In this document: one piece after another, positions 1 to 8,000 of the stretch
How positions within the stretch are numbered: position 1 is the stretch's first letter
Layout: every line of letters begins with the position of its first letter
From: Jatrophihabitans sp.
GTDB lineage: Bacteria; Actinomycetota; Actinomycetes; Mycobacteriales; Jatrophihabitantaceae
NCBI GenBank assembly: GCA_036399055.1
Contig: DASWNX010000046.1
Location: forward strand, 38,459 to 102,458
Length of the DNA stretch: 64,000 nt
Direction: 5' to 3'
Notes under the pieces: generated by a model
Databases searched by the model: none
What the model was told of the DNA's origin: nothing
What the model saw: the letters and a program-made list of their open reading frames with translations, nothing else
Program-made: the position numbers and the translations under genes

Positions 1-238
1 GCCCGCCCGCGGAGTGGGTGCTCAGGCTCAGCTCCACCGTCCGCCAGGACAGCCTCAGGTCCGGATGGTGATCCAGCCGCTCGGCGACCGGGGCCAGCTC
101 GGTGATGAACCGCACGGCGGTCAGGAACGAGCTGAACTCGACGGTCCGGATCAGGGCGTCGCCGGCCACCGACCAGTCCGGCGCCCGCCCCCGCAGGCCG
201 TCCTCCAGTTCCTCGGCGCTCAACAGCGTCCGGCTCAT
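1..238 (-). CDS. 4a-hydroxytetrahydrobiopterin dehydratase (partial, 3' end off window)
   Basis: The minus strand from an ATG at 238 translates to [17 protein letters not shown] and later [12 protein letters not shown] and LSTHSAGG. The H-H-P, W and T-H-x-x-G pattern is the signature of pterin-4a-carbinolamine dehydratase, which dehydrates 4a-hydroxytetrahydropterins. A strong GAGGAGGCC ribosome site lies just upstream of the ATG. About 79 codons are visible and the C-terminus runs off the left edge. The gene is divergent from orn, with about 75 bases between starts. The plus-strand ORF over the same bases is a shadow. In bacteria without aromatic amino-acid hydroxylases the role of this family is often unclear. 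Confidence 0.85.
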   Translation of the reverse strand, partial: MSRTLLSAEELEDGLRGRAPDWSVAGDALIRTVEFSSFLTAVRFITELAPVAERLDHHPDLRLSWRTVELSLSTHSAGG

Positions 239-312
239 CTTGGCCTCCTCTGGCTCGCTCAAACACGGTTCGCAGGTTCCAGGCGTGCGATTCTGCTCTA
301 CGCTTCGCCCTC

Positions 313-1194
313 GTGACCGAAAAGGAAGTGAAGGACGACAAGCTGGTCTGGATCGACTGCGAGATGACCGGGCTGGAACTCGGCCGGGACGCGTTGATCG
401 AGATCGCCGTGCTGGTGACCGACTCCGAGCTGAACGTGCTGGACGAGGGCCTGGACATCGTGATCGGCTGCGCCGACGACGTGCTGGAGACGATGGTGCC
501 CTTCGTGCGTCAGATGCACGAGAGCTCGGGCCTCACCCAGCTCGTCCGGCAGTCCACGGTGACCCTGGGCCAGGCCGAGCAGCAGGTGCTTGACTACATC
601 AAGCGGTTCGTGCCCGAGGCCCGCAGCGCCCCGTTGTGCGGCAACTCCATCGCCACCGACCGCGGCTTCATCGTTCGGGACATGCCAGACCTCGACGCGC
701 ACCTGCACTACCGGATGATCGACGTCTCCTCCATCAAGGAGCTGGCCCGGCGCTGGTACCGCCGGGTCTACTTCGGCCAACCGGCCAAGGGCCTGGCGCA
801 CCGGGCGCTGGCCGACATCTACGAGAGCGTGCAGGAACTGCGCTACTACCGGGCGACGATCTTCGTCCCGCCGCCCGGGCCGACCACCGAGGAGGCCGCC
901 GCCGCCGCCGCCGCCGTGCTGGGCGCCGCCGCGGACGCCAGGCAGGCGCCTGACCCTGGCTCGGCAGCCCATCCCGGGCTGGCGGTCGATCCGCACTCGA
1001 CGGCTGCCACCGACCCGGTCGCGGCCGCCGCCGCCCTGGGCGCCGCCGCGGGCGCGGCTTCGGCGGCCGGGCCGAGCCTGGCGGCCGGGGCCGTCGCCGC
1101 GATCGTCGCTGACACCGGCTCCCAGCCGCCTGCGCAGGCGCCGCAGGAGCCCGCCGACCCGGTCGTGCCAGAGACCGGTCAGCCGCTAGACTGA
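313..1194 (+). CDS. orn: Oligoribonuclease with Ala/Pro-rich tail
   Basis: DEDDh 3'-5' exonuclease that degrades 2-5 nt RNA (and pGpG) to mononucleotides in the cytoplasm. The first acidic motif is [10 protein letters not shown] near residues 13-22. Further motifs are [19 protein letters not shown] and a late H-R-A-L-A-D-I, as in Orn. The GTG start fits the usual N-terminus. The catalytic part ends near residue 185. It is followed by about 105 residues of Ala/Pro-rich low complexity that typical 180-200-residue Orn proteins lack; this tail is probably disordered. tRNA-His follows 39 bases downstream. The family call is firm; the function of the tail is unknown. Confidence 0.96.
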   Translation: MTEKEVKDDKLVWIDCEMTGLELGRDALIEIAVLVTDSELNVLDEGLDIVIGCADDVLETMVPFVRQMHESSGLTQLVRQSTVTLGQAEQQVLDYIKRFVPEARSAPLCGNSIATDRGFIVRDMPDLDAHLHYRMIDVSSIKELARRWYRRVYFGQPAKGLAHRALADIYESVQELRYYRATIFVPPPGPTTEEAAAAAAAVLGAAADARQAPDPGSAAHPGLAVDPHSTAATDPVAAAAALGAAAGAASAAGPSLAAGAVAAIVADTGSQPPAQAPQEPADPVVPETGQPLD

Positions 1195-1233
1195 TCGAGC
1201 TTTGCCGGTCGCCGCCGCGGCCGGCAAGGTGAT

Positions 1234-1310
1234 GGTGGGTGTAGCTCAGCTGGTAGAGCGCCGCGTTGTGGTCGCGGATGTCGCGGGTTCGAGTCCCGTC
1301 ACTCACCCCA
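1234..1310 (+). tRNA. tRNA-His (GTG)
   Basis: The sequence folds as a full cloverleaf. The acceptor stem GTGGGTG (1235-1241) pairs with CACTCAC (1298-1304 region). The anticodon stem CCGCG/CGCGG encloses GTG at 1268-1270, and the T arm is normal. The extra 5' G at 1234 faces C73, the G-1 identity element of tRNA-His. The 3' CCA is encoded (1308-1310). Confidence 0.97.
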
Positions 1311-1318
1311 ATGCGATC

Positions 1319-1351
1319 GAGCCCCTGGCCCGCGGATGCGGCCAGGGGCTC
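1319..1351 (+). terminator. Hairpin terminator after tRNA-His
   Basis: A perfect 12-bp inverted repeat (GAGCCCCTGGCC / GGCCAGGGGCTC) with a 9-base loop begins 8 bases after the tRNA. There is no clear T-tract, which is common for actinobacterial terminators. Confidence 0.7.
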
Positions 1352-1419
1352 TGTCGTCCCGCCTCCCAGGCGCCGGGTGTCAATCGGGTGTCAACCGGGT
1401 GGCGGCCGGGCTGCTCCCG

Positions 1420-1788
1420 CTAGGCGGCGCTGCCAGCGGAGCGGGCCAGCAGCCGGACACGCAGCCGGTGCAGGTGCGGCATCAGGCCGTAGATGACGAT
1501 CGGGACCGCGACCGTGCTCAGCACGAAGGTCCGCGGGATGGCAGGCATCGCCTTGAGCCAGTCACCCAGCGCGAGGTTGAGGATGGCCAGGGTCGGGAAG
1601 ACGCACAACCAGATCATCAGCGCCAGTTGATGCTTGCTGGGCGGGGAGACCCTCTGCGGGCTCGGGCTCGGGCTCGGGCCCGGGCTCGGGCTCGGGCTCG
1701 GGCTCGGGCCCAGGCTCGGACTTGGGCCCGGGCCCGGGTTTGGGTTTGGGTTTGGGTTGGGGCCGTTCGGGGTTGTTCGGTGGGACAT
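1420..1788 (-). CDS. Small membrane protein with Pro/Ser-rich N-terminus
   Basis: A 122-residue protein. The ATG at 1788 follows an ideal AGGAGG site. Residues about 8-48 are almost only N-P, G-P and S-P dipeptides, encoded by a DNA repeat. The C-terminal half has two hydrophobic segments (LALMIWLCVFPTLAILNLAL and one around STVAVPIVIYGLMPHL), and the tail is Arg-rich. It starts 23 bases after the flavoprotein gene on the same strand, so the two are probably co-transcribed. The C-terminal part resembles short two-TM actinobacterial proteins of unknown role. I do not recognise a characterised family and propose no function. Confidence 0.72.
   Translation of the reverse strand: MSHRTTPNGPNPNPNPNPGPGPSPSLGPSPSPSPSPGPSPSPSPQRVSPPSKHQLALMIWLCVFPTLAILNLALGDWLKAMPAIPRTFVLSTVAVPIVIYGLMPHLHRLRVRLLARSAGSAA
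1656..1757. repeat. GC-rich short tandem repeat inside the membrane-protein gene
   Basis: Imperfect copies of GGGCTC / GGGCTCGGGCCC, passing into TTTGGG repeats. They encode the S-P, G-P and N-P dipeptides of the 1420-1788 gene. The tract is prone to slippage, so length variation between strains, and sequencing error here, are likely. Confidence 0.85.
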
Positions 1789-1811
1789 TGATCCTCCTCG
1801 ATGAGGGCGCC

Positions 1812-2747
1812 TCAGAGCAGGACGCCCTGAGTGACGTCGTGAACGGCGTCGCGGACGTCTTCTTCGACCAGGTCGGCGTTGATGGCGATGGCGGCCGCGG
1901 ACCCTTCGCCGGCGGCGGTGATGACCTGGGCTCGCGGGTTGGCGACGTTGCCGGCCACCCACACGCCGCAGACGCTGGTCTGTCCCTGGGGACCGGCCAC
2001 CACCCAGCCGTCGGAGTCCAGAGCGCAACCGAGGCTGACGAGGACGTCGTCGTTCGCGGCGAAGCGCGGTGGCACGAACAGCGCGTCCCGGTGGATGCTC
2101 CGGCCGTCCTCCATCTCGACACCGCGCAGGCGGTCCTCAGCGGCCAGGACCCGGGTGACGGTCCCTTCGACGATCCCGATGGCCCTGGCCGTCAACTGCG
2201 AGCGCTGGTCGTCGGTCAGCGTGCCCGACGGTGCGAAGAACACCACGTCGTGTGACCACTGCCGGACTATCTGGGCGTAGTGGACGGCGCCGAGCGCACC
2301 GCCGAGAACGCCCAGCCTCTGCTCTCGCACCTCGTGACCGTGGCAGTACGGGCAGTGCAGCACATCCCGCGCCCACCGCTCACGCAGGCCCGGGAGGTCG
2401 GGCAGCCCGTCGCGCAGGCCGGTCGCCACGAGCAACCGCCGCGCCGACACGCGCTGGCCGTCGGAGAGCAGGACCTGGAAACCGGACCGGTCGCGCCGAA
2501 GGACCTGCGTGACCGAGCCGTCCCGGATCACGCCGCCGTAGCCCCTCACCTCCTTCCGGCCGGCGGCCAAGAACTGCCCGGGCGGCATGCCGTCCCGCGA
2601 GAGGAACCCGTGCATGTGCGCGGCCGGGGCGTTGCGCGGGGCGCCCGCGTCCACCACCAGAACCTCGCGTCGGGCCCGGGCCAGCACCAATGCCGCTGAC
2701 AGTCCGGCGGCGCCGCCGCCGATGATCACCACGTCGTATTCGCTCAT
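1812..2747 (-). CDS. Thioredoxin-reductase-like FAD/NAD(P)H disulfide oxidoreductase
   Basis: A 311-residue flavoprotein of the low-molecular-weight thioredoxin reductase type. An N-terminal Rossmann motif VVIIGGGAAGLSAAL binds FAD. The redox pair CPYC is at residues 132-135, and a second GxGGAxGAVH-like NAD(P)H region follows. A C-terminal GVWVAGNVANP is the second FAD motif (usually GDV). The GN in place of GD suggests a relative of TrxB rather than the housekeeping enzyme. The start is set at ATG 2747 because longer reading crosses the divergent regulator. It shares a 79-base promoter region with the XRE-cupin gene, which may control it. Confidence 0.88.
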   Translation of the reverse strand: MSEYDVVIIGGGAAGLSAALVLARARREVLVVDAGAPRNAPAAHMHGFLSRDGMPPGQFLAAGRKEVRGYGGVIRDGSVTQVLRRDRSGFQVLLSDGQRVSARRLLVATGLRDGLPDLPGLRERWARDVLHCPYCHGHEVREQRLGVLGGALGAVHYAQIVRQWSHDVVFFAPSGTLTDDQRSQLTARAIGIVEGTVTRVLAAEDRLRGVEMEDGRSIHRDALFVPPRFAANDDVLVSLGCALDSDGWVVAGPQGQTSVCGVWVAGNVANPRAQVITAAGEGSAAAIAINADLVEEDVRDAVHDVTQGVLL

Positions 2748-2769
2748 GTCGCCAAGGGTGGCCCCGCGA

Positions 2770-2806
2770 TTCCCAATCCGACAACAAACGTTGCTGTTTA
2801 TGGGAA
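2770..2806. promoter_or_regulatory. Candidate operator between divergent flavoprotein and XRE genes
   Basis: TTCCCA (2770-2775) and TGGGAA (2801-2806) form an inverted repeat around an AACGTT core in a notably AT-rich stretch. It sits in the 79-base divergent intergenic region, the expected place for autoregulation by the XRE protein. This is a sequence observation only. Confidence 0.45.
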
Positions 2807-2826
2807 ACCCGGCGCAGAATGGGGCG

Positions 2827-3429
2827 ATGCGCGACACCACGACAGCGATCGCGGCCGCGATCGACCAGGTCGGCCCCCGGTTGAAGCAGCTGCGCACCCA
2901 GCGCGGTGTGACGCTGACGGCTCTGGCCGAGGCGACCGGCATCTCCAAGAGCACCCTGTCCCGGCTGGAGTCCGGGCAGCGACGGGCCAGCCTGGAACTG
3001 CTGCTCCCGCTCGCGCAGGCGTACCGGGTCCCGCTGGAGGACCTGGTGGGAGCCCCGGAGGTGGGCGATCCCCGGATCCGGCTCAAGCCCAGCAGGGTCA
3101 ACGGCCGCACCGTCCTGCCGCTGACCCGTCAGCCCGGCGGCATGCAAGCGTGGAAGATCATCATCCCGGTGAGCAGCGGCGAGCCGCAGCCCAAGACGCA
3201 CGAGGGCCACGAGTGGCTGTACGTCCTGTCCGGGCGGATGCGCCTCATCCTGGGCGAGCATGACCTGGTCCTCGGCGCCGGCGAGGTCGCTGAGTTCGAC
3301 ACCCGAGTGCCGCACTGGTTCGGCAGCGCCGGCGAGCAGCCGGTGGAGATCCTGAGCCTGTTCGGGCCGCAGGGCGAACGGATGCACACCCGAGCCAGGT
3401 CCGTCTCCAAGCGAGGTGACACGAGCTGA
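2827..3429 (+). CDS. XRE-family regulator with C-terminal cupin
   Basis: About 200 residues. A helix-turn-helix lies near residues 17-70 (LRTQRGVTLTALAEATGIS, then STLSRLESG). It is followed by a cupin barrel with HEGHEWLYVLSGRM and a GEVAEFDTRVPHWF turn. This is the one-component layout in which the cupin senses a small ligand and the HTH binds DNA. The ATG at 2827 is chosen; an in-frame ATG at 2800 would add nine residues. It is divergent from the thioredoxin-reductase-like gene and probably regulates it and itself. The ligand is unknown. Confidence 0.9.
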   Translation: MRDTTTAIAAAIDQVGPRLKQLRTQRGVTLTALAEATGISKSTLSRLESGQRRASLELLLPLAQAYRVPLEDLVGAPEVGDPRIRLKPSRVNGRTVLPLTRQPGGMQAWKIIIPVSSGEPQPKTHEGHEWLYVLSGRMRLILGEHDLVLGAGEVAEFDTRVPHWFGSAGEQPVEILSLFGPQGERMHTRARSVSKRGDTS

Positions 3430-3502
3430 GCTCGTGGCCGGCCAGCACCGGCTAGCGTGGCACCGATGACACAGCGCCGACCCGTGACGAGGTAGCCCAG
3501 CC

Positions 3503-4747
3503 ATGCCCGAACAGCGCCGGCCGGTCGCGGTGGTCGTCGACTTGTACACCTGTAGCCACTTCCTGCTGGACGCCTTCACCGCGCTCGGCATCGACGTGGT
3601 GCAGGTCAAGAGCGATCCGGAGCTGCCCGCGTTCGGAGCGGAGATGGCCTACCTGGCGACTGTGTCCGGTGACGACCCGGCTGAGCTGGCCGACCAGCTC
3701 GTGCCGTACTCCCCGATCGCCGTGGTCGCCGGGCAGGAGACCGATGTGCTGCTGGCCGACGCCCTCTCCGAGCGGTTGGGGCTGCCCAGCAATGGAACGG
3801 CGCTGTCCTCGGCCCGCCGGGACAAGTTCGACATGGCCGAGGCGCTGCGCCGGGCCGGGGTCCGGTGCGCCGATCAGTTCAAGAGCGGCAGCGCCGAGGA
3901 CGTGGTGGCCTGGGCCGAGGCGGCCGGGCGCTACCCGGTGGTGGTGAAGCCGCTGGCCTCGGCCGCGACCGACAAGGTCGCCATCTGCGCCGACGCCGCT
4001 CAGGTGCGCGAGGCGGCCGAGACGATCCTGGGCGCCCAGACGATCTGGGGCGAGGTCAATCACGAGGTGCTCGTCCAGTCCTACCTCGATGGGATCGAGT
4101 ACGTGGTGGACATGGTGTCCTGGCAGGGCCGGCGTTACACCTGCGGCGTCTGGGAGTACCGCAAGCGGCAGGTCGGCGTGCACAACATCTATGACTACGA
4201 GATCCTGCTGCCGGCCGAGGACAACAGGGTCGGCGAGCTGGTCGGCTACGTCGACAGCGCGCTGCGGGCGCTGGGCATCGAGTACGGGCCGACCCACGCC
4301 GAGGTCATCATCACGCCGGACGGCCCGGCGCTGGTCGAGGTCGGCGCCCGGACCGCCGGCAACCTCAGCCCCGCCTTTCACGACCTGTGCCTCGGGGCCA
4401 ATCAGGCCGGCCTGACCGCGCTGGCCTACGCCCGCCCGCAGGAGTTCGGAGATCGCTACGCCGGCCGGTGCTACACAGCGCTCTGCCAGGCCTGGGTCTA
4501 CAACACCCCCACCGACCGCGAGGGAGTCGTCAAGCACGTCGACCGGGACGTGGTGGCCGAGATCGAAGGCCTGCAGACGGTGTCGGAGGTGATCGTCAAG
4601 CTCCGGGAGGGCTGGCGGATGAGGCCGACCGTCGACCTGCTGTCCAGCACGCTCAAGGTCTTCCTGGCATCGGACTCGACCGAGGCCCTGCGACGTGACT
4701 ACCAGCGGATCACCGAGTTCAAGGACCGGGTCTACCAGCTTGAGTGA
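3503..4747 (+). CDS. ATP-grasp domain carboxylate-amine/amino-acid ligase-like protein
   Basis: A 414-residue ATP-grasp enzyme. Residues about 1-110 form a Rossmann-like N-terminal domain (VAVVVDLYTCSHFLLDAF). The ATP-grasp core follows, with YPVVVKPLASAATDKV as the nucleotide-binding strand, THAEVIITPDGPALVEVGART as the metal-binding strand, and a C-terminal lobe. The layout matches the stand-alone L-amino-acid ligase group (BacD-like), which couple two carboxylate/amine substrates through an acyl phosphate. It is monocistronic, 73 bases after the XRE-cupin gene, and converges on the cobalamin operon. The substrates cannot be read from sequence. Confidence 0.85.
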   Translation: MPEQRRPVAVVVDLYTCSHFLLDAFTALGIDVVQVKSDPELPAFGAEMAYLATVSGDDPAELADQLVPYSPIAVVAGQETDVLLADALSERLGLPSNGTALSSARRDKFDMAEALRRAGVRCADQFKSGSAEDVVAWAEAAGRYPVVVKPLASAATDKVAICADAAQVREAAETILGAQTIWGEVNHEVLVQSYLDGIEYVVDMVSWQGRRYTCGVWEYRKRQVGVHNIYDYEILLPAEDNRVGELVGYVDSALRALGIEYGPTHAEVIITPDGPALVEVGARTAGNLSPAFHDLCLGANQAGLTALAYARPQEFGDRYAGRCYTALCQAWVYNTPTDREGVVKHVDRDVVAEIEGLQTVSEVIVKLREGWRMRPTVDLLSSTLKVFLASDSTEALRRDYQRITEFKDRVYQLE

Positions 4748-4779
4748 GCGCCGGGCGGCCCCCGGCCGGTCCGGTCGGC

Positions 4780-6522
4780 TCAGCCGCTGACCTGGCCGGC
4801 CGTCCGGCGAACCCGCAGTCCGGTCAGCAGCAGTCCCGCCGCCAGGCAGGCGCCCACTCCCTCACCGGCGCGCAGCCGCAGTTCCAGCAGCGGCTCCAGG
4901 CCGAGTCCGGTCAGCACGGCGGAGTGCGCGAGCTCGCGGCTGCGCTGGCCGGCGATCAGGTAAGCCTGCGCGGCGGGTTCGAGTCCAATCGCGAGCAGCG
5001 CCGCGACACTGGTGGCGCAGCCGTCCAGCACCACTGGCGAGCCGGCTTGCGCCGCGCCGAGCACCACACCGGCCAGCATCGCGAACTCCGGGCCACCGAG
5101 CGCGGCGAGCAGGGTCAGCGGCTCGGCCAGGCCGTCACCGTGGCGGGCCGCCGCGCGGATGCCCGCCGCTGTCACCACGGACCGCTTGCGCTCCAGCATG
5201 GCCGCGTCGGCGCCGACCCCGAGGCCCACCGCCTGCTCAGCGGTCAACCCGAGCAGGCTGGCGGCCAGGGCGGCCGCGACCGTGGTGTTGCCCACCGCGA
5301 CCTCGCCCAGGCACACCAGACCGGTGGCTGCCGCCGCCCGGCCCAGGCTCTTGCCCTCGTCCAGCAACCGCATGACGTCGGCGCTCGACAGCGCGTCGGA
5401 GGCGACCAGGTCGCCCTGCCGGTCCCGGGCCCTCGCGCGGACCGCCCGCACCGACAGCCCGGCCGCCCGCGCGGCGCTGGCGCCCAGTGACTGACCCGCC
5501 ACGGTCGCGGCGAACACGTCCTCGCTCACGCTGGGCGGGTACGCCGAGATCTGATGCGCGGTCACCGGGTGCTCGGCCGCGACCAGCACCAGCGAGCCGC
5601 CGTCCAGGTCTGGACGCCCCAGTGCCAGCACCCGGTTCACCGCCGCGTCCAGGACTCCGAGCGAGCCCGGCGGGCTCAGCAGCCGGTCGCCGGTGTCCCG
5701 GGCGGCCACCACCGCCCGGGGCTCGGGCGCGCGAAGCTCTGCCCTGGCCGGCGGCTGGGCGGCGGCCGGCGCCAGATAGGACGGGGGTGGCGGCGGCTGA
5801 CCCTCGTCCGGCCAGCGCTCGCTGAGCACCACCTGGTCCAGGGTGAGCCGCTGTGACCAGCCGGCTCGTTCCAGCCCCGGCTCGGGCGGGCGCTCGTCCG
5901 GCCAGCCCAGGCAGAGCCAGCCCAGCGTCTGGACGCCGTCGGGCAGCCGCGTCAACCGGGCCAGGTCAGCCGGCTGGAACAGCGTCACCCAGCCGACGCC
6001 GAGGCCGGCGGCCCGGGCCGCGAGCCAGATGTTCTGGATGGCGCAGGCGCAGCTCCACAGGTCCGCGTCGGGGAAACCGGCTCGGCCCAACACCCCGGCG
6101 GCGGCGGCCCGCCGGTCGCAGGCGACCACGATGCCGACCGGCGCCTCCCGGATGCCTTCCAGTTGCAGATCCAGCAGCCGCGCCCGCCGGTCCGGTTCCA
6201 GCAGCTCGGCCTGGCGCAGCCGCTCCCGGTCCGACAGCAGCGCAGCGCGGTCCCGGGTGGCCTGCTCGGTGACGACCAGAAACCGCCACGGCTGGGAGTG
6301 ACCGACCGACGGGGCCTGGTGCCCGGCAGCCAGCACGCTGCGCAGCAGGTCCGCCGGCACCGGGTCGGGGCGGTACCGGCGGATGTCACGGCGGGCGCCG
6401 ATCACCCGGTGCAGCGCCGTGACGGTCTCAGCGCCGAGCGCCCAACCCGACGGGTCGGCGGCCCGCTCGGCGGCAGCGGTGGTGTCGCCGATCAGCGGTG
6501 TCGGCCGGGGCCAGCTCGTCAA
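4780..6522 (-). CDS. BluB-CobT fusion: 5,6-dimethylbenzimidazole synthase / NaMN:DMB phosphoribosyltransferase
   Basis: The N-terminal half is a nitroreductase-fold BluB: IGARRDIRRYRPDPV flavin site, APSVGHSQPWRFLVV, and a C-terminal LCLGWPDE. BluB cleaves FMNH2 with O2 to 5,6-dimethylbenzimidazole. The C-terminal ~330 residues are CobT: AVGNTTVAAAL, GGPEFAMLAG, GSPVVLDGCATSVAA, and LRAGEGVGA carrying the catalytic Glu. CobT activates DMB to alpha-ribazole phosphate, so two successive steps sit in one chain. The start is placed at a TTG (6522) overlapping the upstream TGA as TTGA, matching the other couplings in the operon. An ATG at 6597 would add 25 residues that look like out-of-frame sequence. 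Confidence 0.92.
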   Translation of the reverse strand: MTSWPRPTPLIGDTTAAAERAADPSGWALGAETVTALHRVIGARRDIRRYRPDPVPADLLRSVLAAGHQAPSVGHSQPWRFLVVTEQATRDRAALLSDRERLRQAELLEPDRRARLLDLQLEGIREAPVGIVVACDRRAAAAGVLGRAGFPDADLWSCACAIQNIWLAARAAGLGVGWVTLFQPADLARLTRLPDGVQTLGWLCLGWPDERPPEPGLERAGWSQRLTLDQVVLSERWPDEGQPPPPPSYLAPAAAQPPARAELRAPEPRAVVAARDTGDRLLSPPGSLGVLDAAVNRVLALGRPDLDGGSLVLVAAEHPVTAHQISAYPPSVSEDVFAATVAGQSLGASAARAAGLSVRAVRARARDRQGDLVASDALSSADVMRLLDEGKSLGRAAAATGLVCLGEVAVGNTTVAAALAASLLGLTAEQAVGLGVGADAAMLERKRSVVTAAGIRAAARHGDGLAEPLTLLAALGGPEFAMLAGVVLGAAQAGSPVVLDGCATSVAALLAIGLEPAAQAYLIAGQRSRELAHSAVLTGLGLEPLLELRLRAGEGVGACLAAGLLLTGLRVRRTAGQVSG

Positions 6523-8000
6523 CGGGCGCCGAGTCGGTCCAGGGCAGCCAGCAGTGGCTCGGTGGCTGCCTCGTCGCGCACCGCGATCCGGATCCAACCC
6601 GGGCCCAGGCCGGGAAAGGTGTCGGCCCGGCGCACCGCGATGCCCAGTGCCCGCAGCGGGGGGTGCAGGGCGGTCAGGGCCGGGTGCCGGGTCAGCACGA
6701 ACGGCCCCACTCCGCGTGGGTGGACGTCGAAGCCCCGGCGTGCCAGCTCCGCGGCCAGCGCGTGACGGCGTGCGGTGACCTCGGTTGCCCGGCGGCGCGC
6801 CTCGGGCTGCGCCGCGGGCGACAGGCAGGCCTCGGCGGCGGCCAGCGCCGGGGTGGAGACCGACCAGTGCGGTTGCACCGCGGCGGCGGCGGCTATCGCG
6901 TCGGCGTCACCGAGCAGGTAACCGATCCGCAGGCCGGCCAGCGCCCAGGTCTTGGTCAGCGAGCGCACCACCACGATGCCGCTCAGGTCCTCCTGCTCGG
7001 CAAGGCTTTCCGGCTCACCGGGCACCGAGTCCAGAAACGCCTCATCGACCACGACCAGGCGGCCGGGCCGACGCAACGCCAGCAGCGCCTGCCTCGGATG
7101 CAGCGTGCCGGTCGGGTTGGTCGGGTTTCCGATCACCACCAGGCGGGCCTCGTCCGGTATCCGAGCCGGATCAAGGCAAAACCAGTCCGAGGAGTCCAGC
7201 AGCACCCGCTCGATGCGCCAACCGGCTGCCCGCAGGGCGACCTCCGGCTCGGTGAACTGCGGGTGGACGATGACCGCCAGCCCGGGAGGAAAGCCTTGCG
7301 CCAGCAGGGTGAACGCCTCCGCGGCGCCCGCGGTCAGCAACACCTGATCCGCCGGTCGACGGTGCCGGGCTGCGGCGGCGGCGGTCGCGGCCCGCGAATC
7401 CGGATAGCGGCCCAGCTGCCCGCAGGCCGCCGTGATCGGCTCGCTCAGCCAGGCCGGCATCGGCTCGGCGCTGACGTTGACGGCGAAGTCGAGCAGCTCT
7501 TGGCCTAGCTCGGCGTCACCGTGATGGCGCAGGTCGACCAGCCAGTGCCTGGCGATCGCCACCGTGGCTCGCGGGCTGGCGGTCTTGCCGACCAGCAACT
7601 CGACCGCGGCCGCGGGGTTGCCGGTCCGCCAGCCCGGCAGGCCCAGCAGGGCGGCCGCCTCGGCCACGCTGGGGGTTGCCAGCGCCGCCTCGACCACTGG
7701 GCTGGGATGCGGCACGGGCACCTTGGCCAGCGCCGGGGCCGAATGCGACGCCAGCGGAACGCCGAGTTCGGCGGCGAGCTCCACCAGTCCCTGCTCGCGC
7801 GCCTTGCTGTCCACCGTCGCGATCGCGGTCACCGCCGAGAAGTCCAGGCCGAGCTGGTCCAGGGCGATGCCGAGCAGCGCCCGCACCTCCTCGACCGACA
7901 CCCCGAAGCTGGCGCCCATGCCGGCGACCAGCATCGGTTCGGCGGTCAGGGCCGGACCCGCGTCCGCCGGCCGGCGCGGGCGGGGCCCGAAGCCTCTCAC
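6519..8000 (-). CDS. CobE/CbiG-C domain fused to CobC-type PLP decarboxylase
   Basis: A 493-residue protein. The first ~125 residues (MLVAGMGASFGVSVEEVRAL, TIATVDSKAREQGLVELA) match the small CobE/CbiG C-terminal domain of corrin synthesis. Residues from ~150 are a class I/II aminotransferase fold like CobC/CobD threonine-phosphate decarboxylase: FAVNVSAEPMPAWL, VIGNPTNPTGTL, VVVDEAFLDS, and the PLP lysine in VVRSLTKTWALAGLRIGY. That enzyme supplies the aminopropanol arm used by CbiB. The GTG start overlaps the cobB stop (GTGA). A CobE-like domain on a late-pathway enzyme is noteworthy. Confidence 0.88.
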   Translation of the reverse strand: MRGFGPRPRRPADAGPALTAEPMLVAGMGASFGVSVEEVRALLGIALDQLGLDFSAVTAIATVDSKAREQGLVELAAELGVPLASHSAPALAKVPVPHPSPVVEAALATPSVAEAAALLGLPGWRTGNPAAAVELLVGKTASPRATVAIARHWLVDLRHHGDAELGQELLDFAVNVSAEPMPAWLSEPITAACGQLGRYPDSRAATAAAAARHRRPADQVLLTAGAAEAFTLLAQGFPPGLAVIVHPQFTEPEVALRAAGWRIERVLLDSSDWFCLDPARIPDEARLVVIGNPTNPTGTLHPRQALLALRRPGRLVVVDEAFLDSVPGEPESLAEQEDLSGIVVVRSLTKTWALAGLRIGYLLGDADAIAAAAAVQPHWSVSTPALAAAEACLSPAAQPEARRRATEVTARRHALAAELARRGFDVHPRGVGPFVLTRHPALTALHPPLRALGIAVRRADTFPGLGPGWIRIAVRDEAATEPLLAALDRLGAR

